Assembly: GCA_947499005.1 (NCBI GenBank)
Contig: CANMML010000036.1
Coordinates: 1-36,425, forward strand
DNA: 36,425 nucleotides
Source of the DNA: an uncultured Aquimarina sp.
GTDB lineage: Bacteria > Bacteroidota > Bacteroidia > Flavobacteriales > Flavobacteriaceae
Direction of reading: 5' to 3'
Shown here: positions 28,882-36,425 of the stretch, piece by piece
Layout of the letters: the number at the start of each line of letters is the position of its first letter
Position numbering within the stretch: position 1 is the first letter of the stretch
Translations under genes and position numbers: made by a program
The notes under the pieces: generated by a model
Databases searched by the model: none
The model's input: the letters and a program-made list of their open reading frames with translations, nothing else
Told to the model about the DNA's origin: nothing

Positions 28882-30993
28882 ATGTCTGAAATTTTAGATC
28901 AAAAAACGCAGTTGTTAGAAAATCTAAAAACCTATTTCGGATATACTTCTTTTAGGTTAGGCCAAGATGACATCATCAATTCGGTACTCGAAGGAAACGA
29001 TAATGTAGTGATTATGCCTACTGGTGGTGGAAAATCCATTTGTTTCCAATTACCAGCAACTGTTTTACCTGACTTAACTTTAGTGATTTCTCCACTGATC
29101 GCTTTAATGAAAGATCAAGTAGATGGTCTAAACGCGATAGGAATTGGTGCTGCTTTTATAAATAGCAGTCAACAAGCCAATGAGCACAATGAAATCTTTA
29201 CCGAAGTAGTTTCTGGAACCATAAAGCTTCTTTATGTAGCACCAGAAAGCCTTACTGCGTTAAAAGGCATCGTTGACAATGTTTCAATTAGTTTAATTGC
29301 TATAGATGAAGCCCATTGTATTTCTGCTTGGGGACACGATTTTAGACCGGCTTATACAAAGCTAGGTTTTCTAAAAAACCGCTTCCCCTCTACTCCAATT
29401 ATTGCTTTAACTGCAACTGCAGATAAAGCCACACGAGAAGACATCATTAAGCAACTTAATTTGCCAAATCCAAAAGAGCACATTAGCTCTTTTGATAGAA
29501 AAAATTTAAGTCTTACTGTCAGAAGCGGAACAGATCGGGTTAAAAAAATACTAGATTTCTTAGACGATAGACCTAATGAATCTGGAATTGTTTATTGTAC
29601 CAGTAGAAAAGGAACCGAAAATTTAGCTTCTAAATTAGCTACTGAAGGCTTTAAAGCGAAAGCTTATCATGCTGGTTTATCTTACAATGAACGCGAATTA
29701 GTACAAAATGCTTTTATTAATGATGATATACAAATAGTCTGTGCAACTGTTGCCTTCGGAATGGGTATTGACAAATCGAATGTTCGATGGGTAATTCATT
29801 ATAATTTACCTAAAAACATCGAAGGCTATTATCAAGAAATTGGTCGTGCGGGACGTGATGGCCTTCCTTCCGATACTTTATTGTTTCATAGCTATGCCGA
29901 TGTCATGCAGCTTCAAAAATTCGCTTTGGATAGCGCTAACGAAGAAGTTCAGTTAGCGAAGCTAGACCGTATGAAGCAATATGCCGAAGCATTAAGTTGT
30001 AGACGTAAAGTATTATTAAGTTACTTCGGAGAAATCTTAGAAGAAGACTGTGGCAATTGTGATATCTGTAAACGCCCCCCTAAATTTTTCGATGGAACGG
30101 TTCATACTCAAAAAGCATTATCTACCATTGTCCGTGTCAAAGAAACTGAAAATATGGCAACAATCGTAGATATCCTTCGTGGTTCTCAAAACGCCAATGT
30201 GATCGAAAAAGAATATCAAAACTTATCGACCTATGGTATAGGAAAAGAAGCCTCTTGGAAAGATTGGCAACAGTATCTTATCCAAATGACTAACCAAGGG
30301 CTTATAGAAATTGCCTTTCATGAAAATAGTCGATTAAAGCTAACTCCGCTTTCCAAAAAAGTACTCTTCGAAAAACAAAAAGTACAACTGGCTCATATTG
30401 TTACTAAACCCGAAAAAATACTATCGGCAAAACCAAAAACGAAAAAGGCAGATACTCTATTCGAACACTTACGCGAATTGAGACTTCGCTTGTCTAGGGA
30501 AGCTGATATTCCTGCTTACCAAGTTTTTAGTGATGCGGCACTGAAAGAAATGGAACGAGAACGTCCGATGACCGATGACGATTTTAGTCAAATCAGCGGT
30601 GTTGGAAAACGTAAGATGGAAACATATGGATATGATTTTATTAAGGCAATTATAGATTTTAATAAAAGTAAAAGAGTTTCTCCTAAAAGTAAAACGCCTA
30701 CTTACCAAGTATCATCCGATTTATTTTTAGAGGGGAAAAGTATTGATGAAATTGCTGCCATTAGAGATATTCAACCTTCAACTGTAGTATCTCATTTGTG
30801 TAAAGTCCACGAATCGGGCACTAAACTTCCTTTGGATGAACTAATTTCTCTGGAGGATTTAAAAGCCATAACAAAAGCTTATGCGCAATTAGAAGAAACG
30901 GAAGCTCTAAGACCTTACTTCGATCATTTCGAAGAAAAGATCGATTATGAAACCATCCGTATTGCCCTTACACTCTTAAAAGTTTCTCAATAG
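28882..30993 (+). CDS. recQ: ATP-dependent DNA helicase RecQ
   Basis: 703 residues with a full RecQ layout. Q motif FRLGQ (24-28), Walker A MPTGGGKS (45-52), DEAH box (142-145), TATAD (about 176-180), motif VI QEIGRAGRDG (about 317-326), a zinc-binding set Cys373, Cys390, Cys393, Cys396, then the winged-helix RQC domain, an HRDC domain (LFEHLRELRLRLSREADIPA and onward, about 519-595) and a C-terminal helix-turn-helix extension (SIDEIAAIRDIQPSTVVSHL) seen in long RecQ proteins of this phylum. It unwinds DNA 3' to 5' in recombination and fork repair. All key residues are present. It starts 60 bp after the E1 gene and may share its transcript. RecQ could in principle act on the hairpin repeats of this region, but it is a housekeeping gene and no link is claimed. 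Confidence 0.98.
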   Translation: MSEILDQKTQLLENLKTYFGYTSFRLGQDDIINSVLEGNDNVVIMPTGGGKSICFQLPATVLPDLTLVISPLIALMKDQVDGLNAIGIGAAFINSSQQANEHNEIFTEVVSGTIKLLYVAPESLTALKGIVDNVSISLIAIDEAHCISAWGHDFRPAYTKLGFLKNRFPSTPIIALTATADKATREDIIKQLNLPNPKEHISSFDRKNLSLTVRSGTDRVKKILDFLDDRPNESGIVYCTSRKGTENLASKLATEGFKAKAYHAGLSYNERELVQNAFINDDIQIVCATVAFGMGIDKSNVRWVIHYNLPKNIEGYYQEIGRAGRDGLPSDTLLFHSYADVMQLQKFALDSANEEVQLAKLDRMKQYAEALSCRRKVLLSYFGEILEEDCGNCDICKRPPKFFDGTVHTQKALSTIVRVKETENMATIVDILRGSQNANVIEKEYQNLSTYGIGKEASWKDWQQYLIQMTNQGLIEIAFHENSRLKLTPLSKKVLFEKQKVQLAHIVTKPEKILSAKPKTKKADTLFEHLRELRLRLSREADIPAYQVFSDAALKEMERERPMTDDDFSQISGVGKRKMETYGYDFIKAIIDFNKSKRVSPKSKTPTYQVSSDLFLEGKSIDEIAAIRDIQPSTVVSHLCKVHESGTKLPLDELISLEDLKAITKAYAQLEETEALRPYFDHFEEKIDYETIRIALTLLKVSQ

Positions 30994-31076
30994 TAACTGT
31001 AAGATTTCAAGTAGATTTCATCAAATCAACAAAATTCTTGGTTATATTTACTTAGAGAACATTCAAAATCACTCCT

Positions 31077-31670
31077 ATGCCAATAATTGAAGAACAAGAT
31101 TTATTAGATTTAAAAAATAAGATCGAATCATTACAAACGTCTAATACTGATCTTAAAATTGAATTAGAAGAAGAGCAGGATGCCACAGAAAACGTTGCAA
31201 AACAACGTAATATCGCAGCCATCTTAGCTGGATTGTTTTTTATAGGTACACTCGCTTTTTTAATACTTTGGCTAGGTAAAGACAAAAGCTCTAATAGTTT
31301 TAACTTGAATGAAGGAGAATTTGTTACTAATGAATTTAAACTAGATTCTATTGTTAACGAACGCATTGCTATCTACGCTAATGAAAATTATGAAGATCTT
31401 ACCGCTGATGCTGGTTCAATCAAAGATGAAGTCATTTATGCTGTGCAAATAGGAGCGTTTACTAAGAATAATATTTCGTTGACTTCCGAAGACTTAGCTC
31501 AATTTCAAGAAGTAAAAAAGGGAGCGTTTTACAAATATTCACTTGGTGCTTTTTCTACACTCCAAGAAGCTAGAAAATTCCATAAAGAATTGGTAAAACT
31601 TGGTTTTGATGATGCTTTCATTGGCTCTTATCAAAACGGAAAACGTATTCGTATTGAAGAGGCTTACTAA
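31077..31670 (+). CDS. SPOR-domain membrane protein
   Basis: 197 residues. An acidic coiled coil at the N-terminus (about 4-40), one transmembrane segment (about 46-66, NIAAILAGLFFIGTLAFLIL), a linker, and a C-terminal SPOR-like domain of two repeated beta-alpha-beta halves (VIYAVQIGAFTKNN at about 122-135 and FYKYSLGAFSTLQEARKF at about 155-172). SPOR domains bind peptidoglycan stripped of stem peptides, usually at the division site; single-pass proteins with a periplasmic SPOR domain are typical. The protein is probably anchored in the inner membrane with its N-terminus in the cytoplasm. It lies 83 bp after recQ on the same strand. Which division or envelope complex it serves is not visible. 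Confidence 0.85.
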   Translation: MPIIEEQDLLDLKNKIESLQTSNTDLKIELEEEQDATENVAKQRNIAAILAGLFFIGTLAFLILWLGKDKSSNSFNLNEGEFVTNEFKLDSIVNERIAIYANENYEDLTADAGSIKDEVIYAVQIGAFTKNNISLTSEDLAQFQEVKKGAFYKYSLGAFSTLQEARKFHKELVKLGFDDAFIGSYQNGKRIRIEEAY

Positions 31671-31792
31671 GTAGCTTTTCAATAACTAAAATCTTATTTT
31701 CTGTTAGTTTTCTTTTGATTTCTAGCTCTGGAGCTAAGCTTGCTTTTTATCCTTAAAAAAGGTGTACACTGCTTGATTTATGGTTATTATTA

Positions 31793-31806
31793 GTTTGTTG
31801 ACAAAC
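31793..31806. promoter_or_regulatory. Small inverted repeat upstream of the DoxX-like gene
   Basis: GTTTGT-TG-ACAAAC, a perfect 6-2-6 inverted repeat 34 bases before the start codon. Could be an operator overlapping the promoter. A weaker hairpin (AGCTC-TG-GAGCT, around 31722-31733) followed by a T run lies between it and the preceding gene and may be a terminator. Confidence 0.3.
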
Positions 31807-31840
31807 ACTTAGAACAAATCGACTTAATACTTATAAAATT

Positions 31841-32203
31841 ATGGCTGAACAAGAAAAAGGGATTAAAAAAACACTCCCTCGAATATTAGTATGGTTACCT
31901 ACATTAGCAATAATACTATTCTATATCCCTAATGCTTTGGACAAATTAATACATCATGACCAAACTGGAAAAATTGTAGAAAGTAGTGCTGTAATGATTA
32001 CAGCTGGAGTTTTTATTTTGATTGGAACAGCTCTTTTTTTATACAATAAAACTATACTAATTGGAACATCAATGTTGGTTTTATATATGATTTTTATTGT
32101 TCTAATCCATACATATAAAGGAAAACCATCTGAAATTGTAATTCTAATTCTTATGTCGACAATATTCGCAGCATATATTAGAAAACCAAAATTGTTTCAT
32201 TAA
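31841..32203 (+). CDS. DoxX-like small membrane protein
   Basis: 120 residues with four predicted transmembrane helices (about 15-33, 51-68, 72-91, 96-113) and the N-terminal pattern IPNALDKLIHHDQTGK, as in DoxX-like / DUF4870-sized proteins, where PxxxxKL follows the first helix. The family's function is poorly defined (a redox or thiosulfate link in some members). A basic tail (RKPKLFH) suggests a cytoplasmic C-terminus. It stands alone: 170 bp after the SPOR gene and 237 bp before a broken gene. The spacer after it holds no gene. Confidence 0.7.
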   Translation: MAEQEKGIKKTLPRILVWLPTLAIILFYIPNALDKLIHHDQTGKIVESSAVMITAGVFILIGTALFLYNKTILIGTSMLVLYMIFIVLIHTYKGKPSEIVILILMSTIFAAYIRKPKLFH

Positions 32204-32440
32204 AAACTCAGGAAATAGAATAATCGGGTTGAATTAGCTCTAACAAAACTGAATATAAATGAATTCAACACTAAAAAAGGCACTTGTTATAAAAACGATT
32301 TTCCAACAATGTTTATGAAAACATAGAGCATTTATACTAAACCGAAATGAAAATGCACACCTCTTGTTATACATTTCTCATACTTAACGCTATCAAATGT
32401 TTACCAGATTAACATAGAAAATTTCCAGTACTAATAAACA

Positions 32441-32966
32441 ATGCCATTATTGAAAAAACTTAAACTTTCCAGAAAGTTTAAAAAAGAGATTGAATCCGAT
32501 TTTGATATTCTTTATTCTAATTTCAAAGAATCAATTGATCAAAGATCAACATTCTTCAGTTTCGAACAAATTGACTTTTTATTTAATTCAGAAAAAGAAT
32601 TAATTGGATTTATTGATAGAAAAAAATTCAAAATAAGACTTAACAATAAGAACAACTTTTTTAAACTTAATCACTATCCAATTATAGCGAAAGGAAACTT
32701 TATAAACTATGATAATAAAACAGTTATAGAATGTACAATCTCTCCTTTTAGTTTTTCGGCAAGTTTATATTATTCTAATAATATTTCTAGTTCTTTTTAC
32801 TATTGTATTAATATCAAGTATTACAACTCCAATAATAGATAAGCTAATTGGTACGACAATACTCCTTTTCTTTGTAATCATCGGAATATTAATACCCTTT
32901 TTAACAATGAGAAAGGATATTGAAAATCTATATAAATTTCTCGACAGAAAACTAAAACCACATTAA
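32441..32966 (+). pseudogene. Frameshifted small membrane protein gene
   Basis: The open frame gives 133 residues, but its last about 30 residues are a low-complexity Tyr/Asn/Ser tail. In another frame, from about 32757, a much better continuation reads FRQVYIILIIFLVLFTIVL, then two hydrophobic helices, TMRKDIENLYKFLDRKLKPH and stop at 32964-32966. The two parts join if one T is removed from the run of five at 32752-32756, giving a protein of 174 residues: a soluble N-terminal half (a basic start, then beta strands) and two transmembrane helices. The family was not recognised. The shift is either a real mutation or an error in a homopolymer. It sits among other accessory genes, which agrees with a non-essential role. 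Confidence 0.65.
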
Positions 32967-33037
32967 CCAAAAAGCGATGTAGTCTCCTTGAACTTCTAGA
33001 TGTATGACACTTTATACTCATAATACTGAAAAACAAA

Positions 33038-33850
33038 GTGAAAGAACTCGAAAATATAAAAAAATATTATAACCCACTTCAGCCAACTGTAAAAACGGAA
33101 AGCGGACAAATCGCTTACAAAGAAGTAGCCGCTGTCAAAGAAATAGAACATTTTGTGCATTGTTTTTGGCAACTAAAAACACCACAACCACTTAATCACT
33201 CCTTTATTTATCGAGTAGTTTCAGACGGTTGTATCGACATTTTTTTTAACCACAACTTGCCTTCCGAAAATTTTGTAATGGGGTTTTACAGAAAATACAC
33301 CGAGTTTTCCATTGGGAAATCATTCGACTATATTGGAATTCGATTTTTACCTACTGCCTTTCCTCTCTTGTTCGAAATAAATGCCAAAACCTTGAGCAAT
33401 CAATCACAAGAGTTAAAGCGAATACTGCCTGAACTTTCCACATGGATTACTTCTAAGATAAAACCTTTACAATCATTTGAAAAAATAACACATCTCTTAA
33501 CAGAAAAGCTTTCCGAGATAATCAAAACGCAACATTTTCAATTTGACTCTCGCTTTTTCAACGCACTACATTTAATTTTTCAAAAGCATGGATTCTTGGA
33601 TACTGAAAAGGAATTAAATACAGGTTTAAGCCCTCGACAACTTCAAAGAATCTTTAATTTCTATATCGGAACAACAGCTAAAACTTTTAGCAATGTTGTC
33701 CGTTTTCAGCACATCCTAAATGCTAAACCCTCTATGCAAAGCCTAAAAGAAAACAAATTATATTTTGACGTTGGTTTTTTTGACCAAGCACATTTTATTA
33801 AAAATTTTAAGACTTTTTACGGAGTAACACCTTCTAAGGCCTTCCATTAG
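33038..33850 (+). CDS. AraC-family transcriptional regulator
   Basis: 270 residues. The N-terminal part (about 10-150) resembles the DUF6597 sensing domain common in Bacteroidota AraC proteins (FWQLKTPQ, VVSDGCIDIFF, GIRFLPTAF). The C-terminal part (about 175-270) is the AraC DNA-binding domain with two helix-turn-helix units: the first at LNTGLSPRQLQRIFNFYIG, the second ending in the classic FFDQAHFIKNFKTFYGVTPSKAF. The start is GTG at 33038; the frame has a stop at 33005 and no earlier ATG. It lies 68 bp before the VOC gene on the same strand, so it may regulate that gene or itself; the effector is unknown. Confidence 0.9.
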   Translation: MKELENIKKYYNPLQPTVKTESGQIAYKEVAAVKEIEHFVHCFWQLKTPQPLNHSFIYRVVSDGCIDIFFNHNLPSENFVMGFYRKYTEFSIGKSFDYIGIRFLPTAFPLLFEINAKTLSNQSQELKRILPELSTWITSKIKPLQSFEKITHLLTEKLSEIIKTQHFQFDSRFFNALHLIFQKHGFLDTEKELNTGLSPRQLQRIFNFYIGTTAKTFSNVVRFQHILNAKPSMQSLKENKLYFDVGFFDQAHFIKNFKTFYGVTPSKAFH

Positions 33851-33918
33851 TCTTTGTCCGATTTTTACAATTCGCACCTATAATCTCATTCTAATTTTAC
33901 TCTATTAAAATATCTAAA

Positions 33919-34368
33919 ATGAGAATGTTATTAATAACCGTATGCACCTTAACTGCAAGTTGGATAAATGCGCAAACACAAATCAAAATGAAATTGAATG
34001 CTGGAATAATCACGAAAAAACTGAATGAAACTAAAGCGTTTTACACCAATATATTGGATTTTGGAGTAAGCTTCGAGAACGACTTTTATCTTTTAATGCA
34101 TACTCCCGATAATTCATCGGAAATCAGTTTTTTAAAACCTAATCACCCCAGTCAAAAACCAATTTTCCAATCAGCCTTCAATGGAAACGGTGTCTATTTA
34201 ACTATTGAAGTACAAGCAGTAGACAAGGTGTACAAGGAACTTAAAAAGAAAGGAGTTCCAATCGAAATTGAAATAAGGGATGAGCCTTGGGGAGATAGAC
34301 ATTTTGCAATTATTGATCCAAATGGAATAGGGATTGACATCGTAACCTATACAAAACCTGAAGAATAA
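33919..34368 (+). CDS. VOC-superfamily (glyoxalase/dioxygenase fold) protein, apparently exported
   Basis: 149 residues. Residues 24-149 form one VOC module: LNAGIITKKLNETKAFYTNILDF at the start, and HFAIIDPNGIGIDIV near the end, with Glu and His at positions often used for metal binding. VOC proteins include glyoxalases, ring-cleaving dioxygenases and antibiotic-binding or -modifying proteins; the substrate is not predictable. Unusually, 18 hydrophobic residues ending in INAQ precede the module and look like a signal peptide. The alternative ATG at codon 28 region (MKLNAG) would give a cytoplasmic protein of normal length. The signal-like extension is well formed, so export is favoured slightly. 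Neighbour of an AraC regulator. Confidence 0.85.
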   Translation: MRMLLITVCTLTASWINAQTQIKMKLNAGIITKKLNETKAFYTNILDFGVSFENDFYLLMHTPDNSSEISFLKPNHPSQKPIFQSAFNGNGVYLTIEVQAVDKVYKELKKKGVPIEIEIRDEPWGDRHFAIIDPNGIGIDIVTYTKPEE

Positions 34369-34382
34369 AACACTATTGACTG

Positions 34383-34522
34383 GAATATCCATAGTTTCGG
34401 TTACGACTAAAAGTCTTTTCCTGCTTTTCTAACTTATTGTTTAAAGCTTAATACCTATAGCCCTAAATAAAATTTTTAGAAGCTAAAAGTGAGATGCATT
34501 TACTATTATTGAAACCAATAAA
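34383..34522. repeat. Dispersed intergenic repeat, copy 2 (inverted, about 140 bp)
   Basis: Reverse-complement counterpart of 22186-22371. It is shorter because it lacks the TAAGCTG hairpin insert and part of the left block of copy 1. It starts 15 bases after the VOC gene stop and ends about 160 bases before the GH117-like gene. The rest of this 315-bp gap has no gene; it should hold the promoter of the hydrolase. Confidence 0.7.
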
Positions 34523-34683
34523 AAATACTCGTAAAAATCTCAATTTGACTATTAGCAACTACAACCATGCTACCTTATTCGTTTTTTCTAACATAAATAA
34601 GAAATTTATATAGGAGTAGGGTTATAAACTCTTCAAACGTTATATATTGTAATAGTAAAAGATTCATTAATAACTATCAAAAA

Positions 34684-36087
34684 ATGATATTCAAAAAAAC
34701 TACTCTATTTCTTATTCTAGCAAGCATGACGGTTGTTGTTTTTGCTCAACAAAAAAGTGCTGCTACATTAAGGCTCGAATCATATGATGTAAATGGCTGT
34801 AATGTCACCGTACCTAATAATCCTGAATGGAACGTTACTTATGATTTATTTAGGTTACAAGGCGATTTAGCTCCAAATTCAAACTTTGTTAGACGTGACC
34901 CTAGTTCTGTTTTAAAAGTTGATGGCAAATATTTCGTATGGTACACATACAGCCCCGTAAACATTTCTGGTAAGCTTGCTCCTTGGGATCTTAGTGACCT
35001 TTATTATGCTAGCTCCGATGATGGGATTACATGGACAGAGCACGGGGTTGCGGTAGCTAGAGGCCCTCAAGGTTCTCAAGATCATCGATCTGCTTTTACC
35101 ACAGAGGTTTTTTATCATGAAGGCACATTCTATTTAATTTATCAAGCAGCGGCGGATACCCAAGGTATTTTTGGTAGAAATACAATAGCTATGGCTCAAT
35201 CGAATTCTCCTAATGGGCCATGGACAAAACTAAATAACCCTATTTTATCACCAACGATAAGTAATACCCCTGTATTTGACAGTAATGCTGTTCATGACCC
35301 TTGTTTAATACAGTTTAACGGTAAATTTCATCTGTATTACAAAGGAGAAGGTAATGAAGCTAATATATGTGGATTAGGTGTTTGGAATCAAGACAAACAA
35401 GTAAAATGGGGAGTTGCTACTTCTGATAACCCTACTGGACCATTTGTAAAATCTGAATTAAACCCTGTTACCAATACAGGCCACGAGGTTTGTATTTGGA
35501 AATCAGGTGATGGTATAGCTGCTATGCTACATCAAGATGGTCCCGAATTCGCTACTTTACAATATGCTGCTGATGGGTTGAATTTTAATATTATGGGAGA
35601 AGTTGGCGAGTTTATTCGATTACAGCCTAAGAATACTGATTACCCTGAAGCTGCTGGATTGTATCGCCCTGTAAGTGATGAAAAATCTCCTGTCTCTGGT
35701 GTTTCTTGGGGAATTTCTCATGTGCTTGAAGACAGAAATTGGATGTCTTTAAGAAGATTCGAAAATATTGATAAAAGTGTTATCGTTAATGATATTGATA
35801 ATCCTGGAATCCAGCTTAGTCAACTTTCTACAGACAATTTTGACGCCTTTTCTAACTCTTTCAAAATTTACCCTAACCCCGTTAAAAATAGTATAAACAT
35901 CGATATTGATGAGTCGGGTACTTTAAAATTCGAAATTATTTCTGTAGATGGTAGAATTATCAAAACAGGTAATTTTGAAAACAGTATTAATGTAGCTGAA
36001 ATAGAAGAAGGGTTTTATATTCTTAGAGTAACGAATTTGAGTAATAACAGTACTTTCAATAAAAGTTTTATTAAAGGAATAAACTAA
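34684..36087 (+). CDS. GH117-like glycoside hydrolase with T9SS sorting tail
   Basis: 467 residues: a signal peptide (FLILASMTVVVFA, cleavage near AQQ), a five-bladed propeller hydrolase domain (about 25-375), and a C-terminal type A sorting domain (393-467, FKIYPNPVKNSINI ... GFYILRVTN). The domain resembles GH117, alpha-1,3-(3,6-anhydro)-L-galactosidases that release anhydrogalactose from neoagaro-oligosaccharides. Candidate catalytic acids are Asp72 (RDPS) and Asp205 (HDP), and His267 in NTGHEVCIW may act with them, as His does in GH117. SQDHRSAF (131-138) is also conserved in that family. GH43-like or GH32-like sugar binding is an alternative. It stands alone here: no SusC/SusD pair or sulfatase is nearby. 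T9SS export suggests surface or extracellular action on red-algal galactans. Confidence 0.85.
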   Translation: MIFKKTTLFLILASMTVVVFAQQKSAATLRLESYDVNGCNVTVPNNPEWNVTYDLFRLQGDLAPNSNFVRRDPSSVLKVDGKYFVWYTYSPVNISGKLAPWDLSDLYYASSDDGITWTEHGVAVARGPQGSQDHRSAFTTEVFYHEGTFYLIYQAAADTQGIFGRNTIAMAQSNSPNGPWTKLNNPILSPTISNTPVFDSNAVHDPCLIQFNGKFHLYYKGEGNEANICGLGVWNQDKQVKWGVATSDNPTGPFVKSELNPVTNTGHEVCIWKSGDGIAAMLHQDGPEFATLQYAADGLNFNIMGEVGEFIRLQPKNTDYPEAAGLYRPVSDEKSPVSGVSWGISHVLEDRNWMSLRRFENIDKSVIVNDIDNPGIQLSQLSTDNFDAFSNSFKIYPNPVKNSINIDIDESGTLKFEIISVDGRIIKTGNFENSINVAEIEEGFYILRVTNLSNNSTFNKSFIKGIN

Positions 36088-36127
36088 AATCAAATTATTT
36101 TTTTATTATTTCTCTTTATACAAATTT

Positions 36128-36164
36128 AGAGGATGCCTGTACAGGCATCCTCTTTTGTTTTTTT
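36128..36164 (+). terminator. Intrinsic terminator after the hydrolase gene
   Basis: Perfect 26-bp palindrome at 36128-36153 (arms AGAGGATGCCTGT and ACAGGCATCCTCT), followed by TTTGTTTTTTT. Lies 40 bases after the stop. Its stem, GGATGCC...GGCATCC, is similar to those of the dispersed hairpins, but it lacks their loop and flanks. Confidence 0.9.
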
Positions 36165-36425
36165 AAATTTCAACAGATACAGGAAAATATATCTTCAATT
36201 ACAACTTCTCATTAAAATAATAAACCTTCTTAAATTAAAAATTGAATTAATCAAACTTCGTTATTGTATAAAAATCTGCTACATTGTACATATTACATTA
36301 GGAGAATGGTCTTCTATATAGAAACTCAATTTACTATGAAACTACTTAAACCCGAATTATGCATTAGAATATGTAAAAGGAGGGCTTAAATTTTTGATTT
36401 GAGAGAAAAGTCCATCCATCCACTC
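36165..36425. other. AT-rich sequence at the right edge, no gene seen
   Basis: A short frame (36133-36321) begins inside the terminator and has no recognisable protein character. Nothing else could be supported up to the window end. Confidence 0.4.

Noticed and set aside
28882..30993. RecQ as part of the hairpin system
   Set aside because: It is a complete housekeeping helicase about 7.5 kb from the nuclease, in a run of unrelated core genes; proximity alone is not support.
36133..36321. 62-codon open frame at the right edge
   Set aside because: It starts inside the terminator stem and has no ribosome binding site, domain or typical composition.

Overview
The window looks like chromosome from a marine member of the Flavobacteriaceae (Bacteroidota). 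It is AT-rich. It carries giant secreted thrombospondin type 3 (TSP3) proteins, a GH117-type agar-oligosaccharide hydrolase with a type IX secretion (T9SS) sorting tail, a fused E1 alpha/beta 2-oxoacid dehydrogenase of the kind common in Bacteroidota, and sequences resembling the Bacteroidota TTTG / TAnnTTTG promoter. No rRNA, tRNA, CRISPR array, IS transposase or integrase was recognised.

Layout. (1) 1-20091: two giant TSP3 repeat proteins on the minus strand. The first runs off the left edge (more than 3,140 residues) and the second has 2,675 residues. Between them lie a small uncharacterised helical protein (10943-11437) and four copies of a roughly 390-bp compound repeat built from hairpins. 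(2) 20270-21305: a second hairpin array that encloses an intact 93-residue GIY-YIG nuclease (20592-20873) and two remnants of the 3' end of such a gene. (3) 21377-31670: mostly housekeeping genes: mazG (minus strand), then on the plus strand a LOG-family protein, an M1-peptidase-like protein fused to an outer membrane barrel, the E1 alpha/beta fusion, RecQ and a SPOR-domain membrane protein. (4) 31841-34368: small accessory genes: a DoxX-like protein, a frameshifted membrane protein, an AraC-type regulator and a VOC protein with a signal peptide. (5) 34684-36087: the GH117-like enzyme, closed by a clear intrinsic terminator.

The most unusual system is the hairpin family. About 22 short palindromes in three clusters share a frame: a GGAGA-like left flank, a stem of about 8 bp, a 4-nt loop (usually CTNC) and a TGACG right flank. 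Stem sequences differ between copies but usually keep pairing. Many are arranged as inverted pairs, like REPINs. The GIY-YIG gene sits inside the array, its stop codon abuts one hairpin, and the same 3' codons are found without the gene next to two other hairpins. This suggests, without proving it, that the nuclease is the partner that spreads or maintains the hairpins, in the role RAYT proteins play for proteobacterial REPs. Other points are a 185-bp inverted-repeat element carrying two related palindromes (26153-26337), a dispersed intergenic repeat in two inverted copies (22186-22371 and 34383-34522), a near-perfect 186-bp duplication inside the second TSP3 gene, and an M1-like protein whose zinc site has been replaced at exact spacing.
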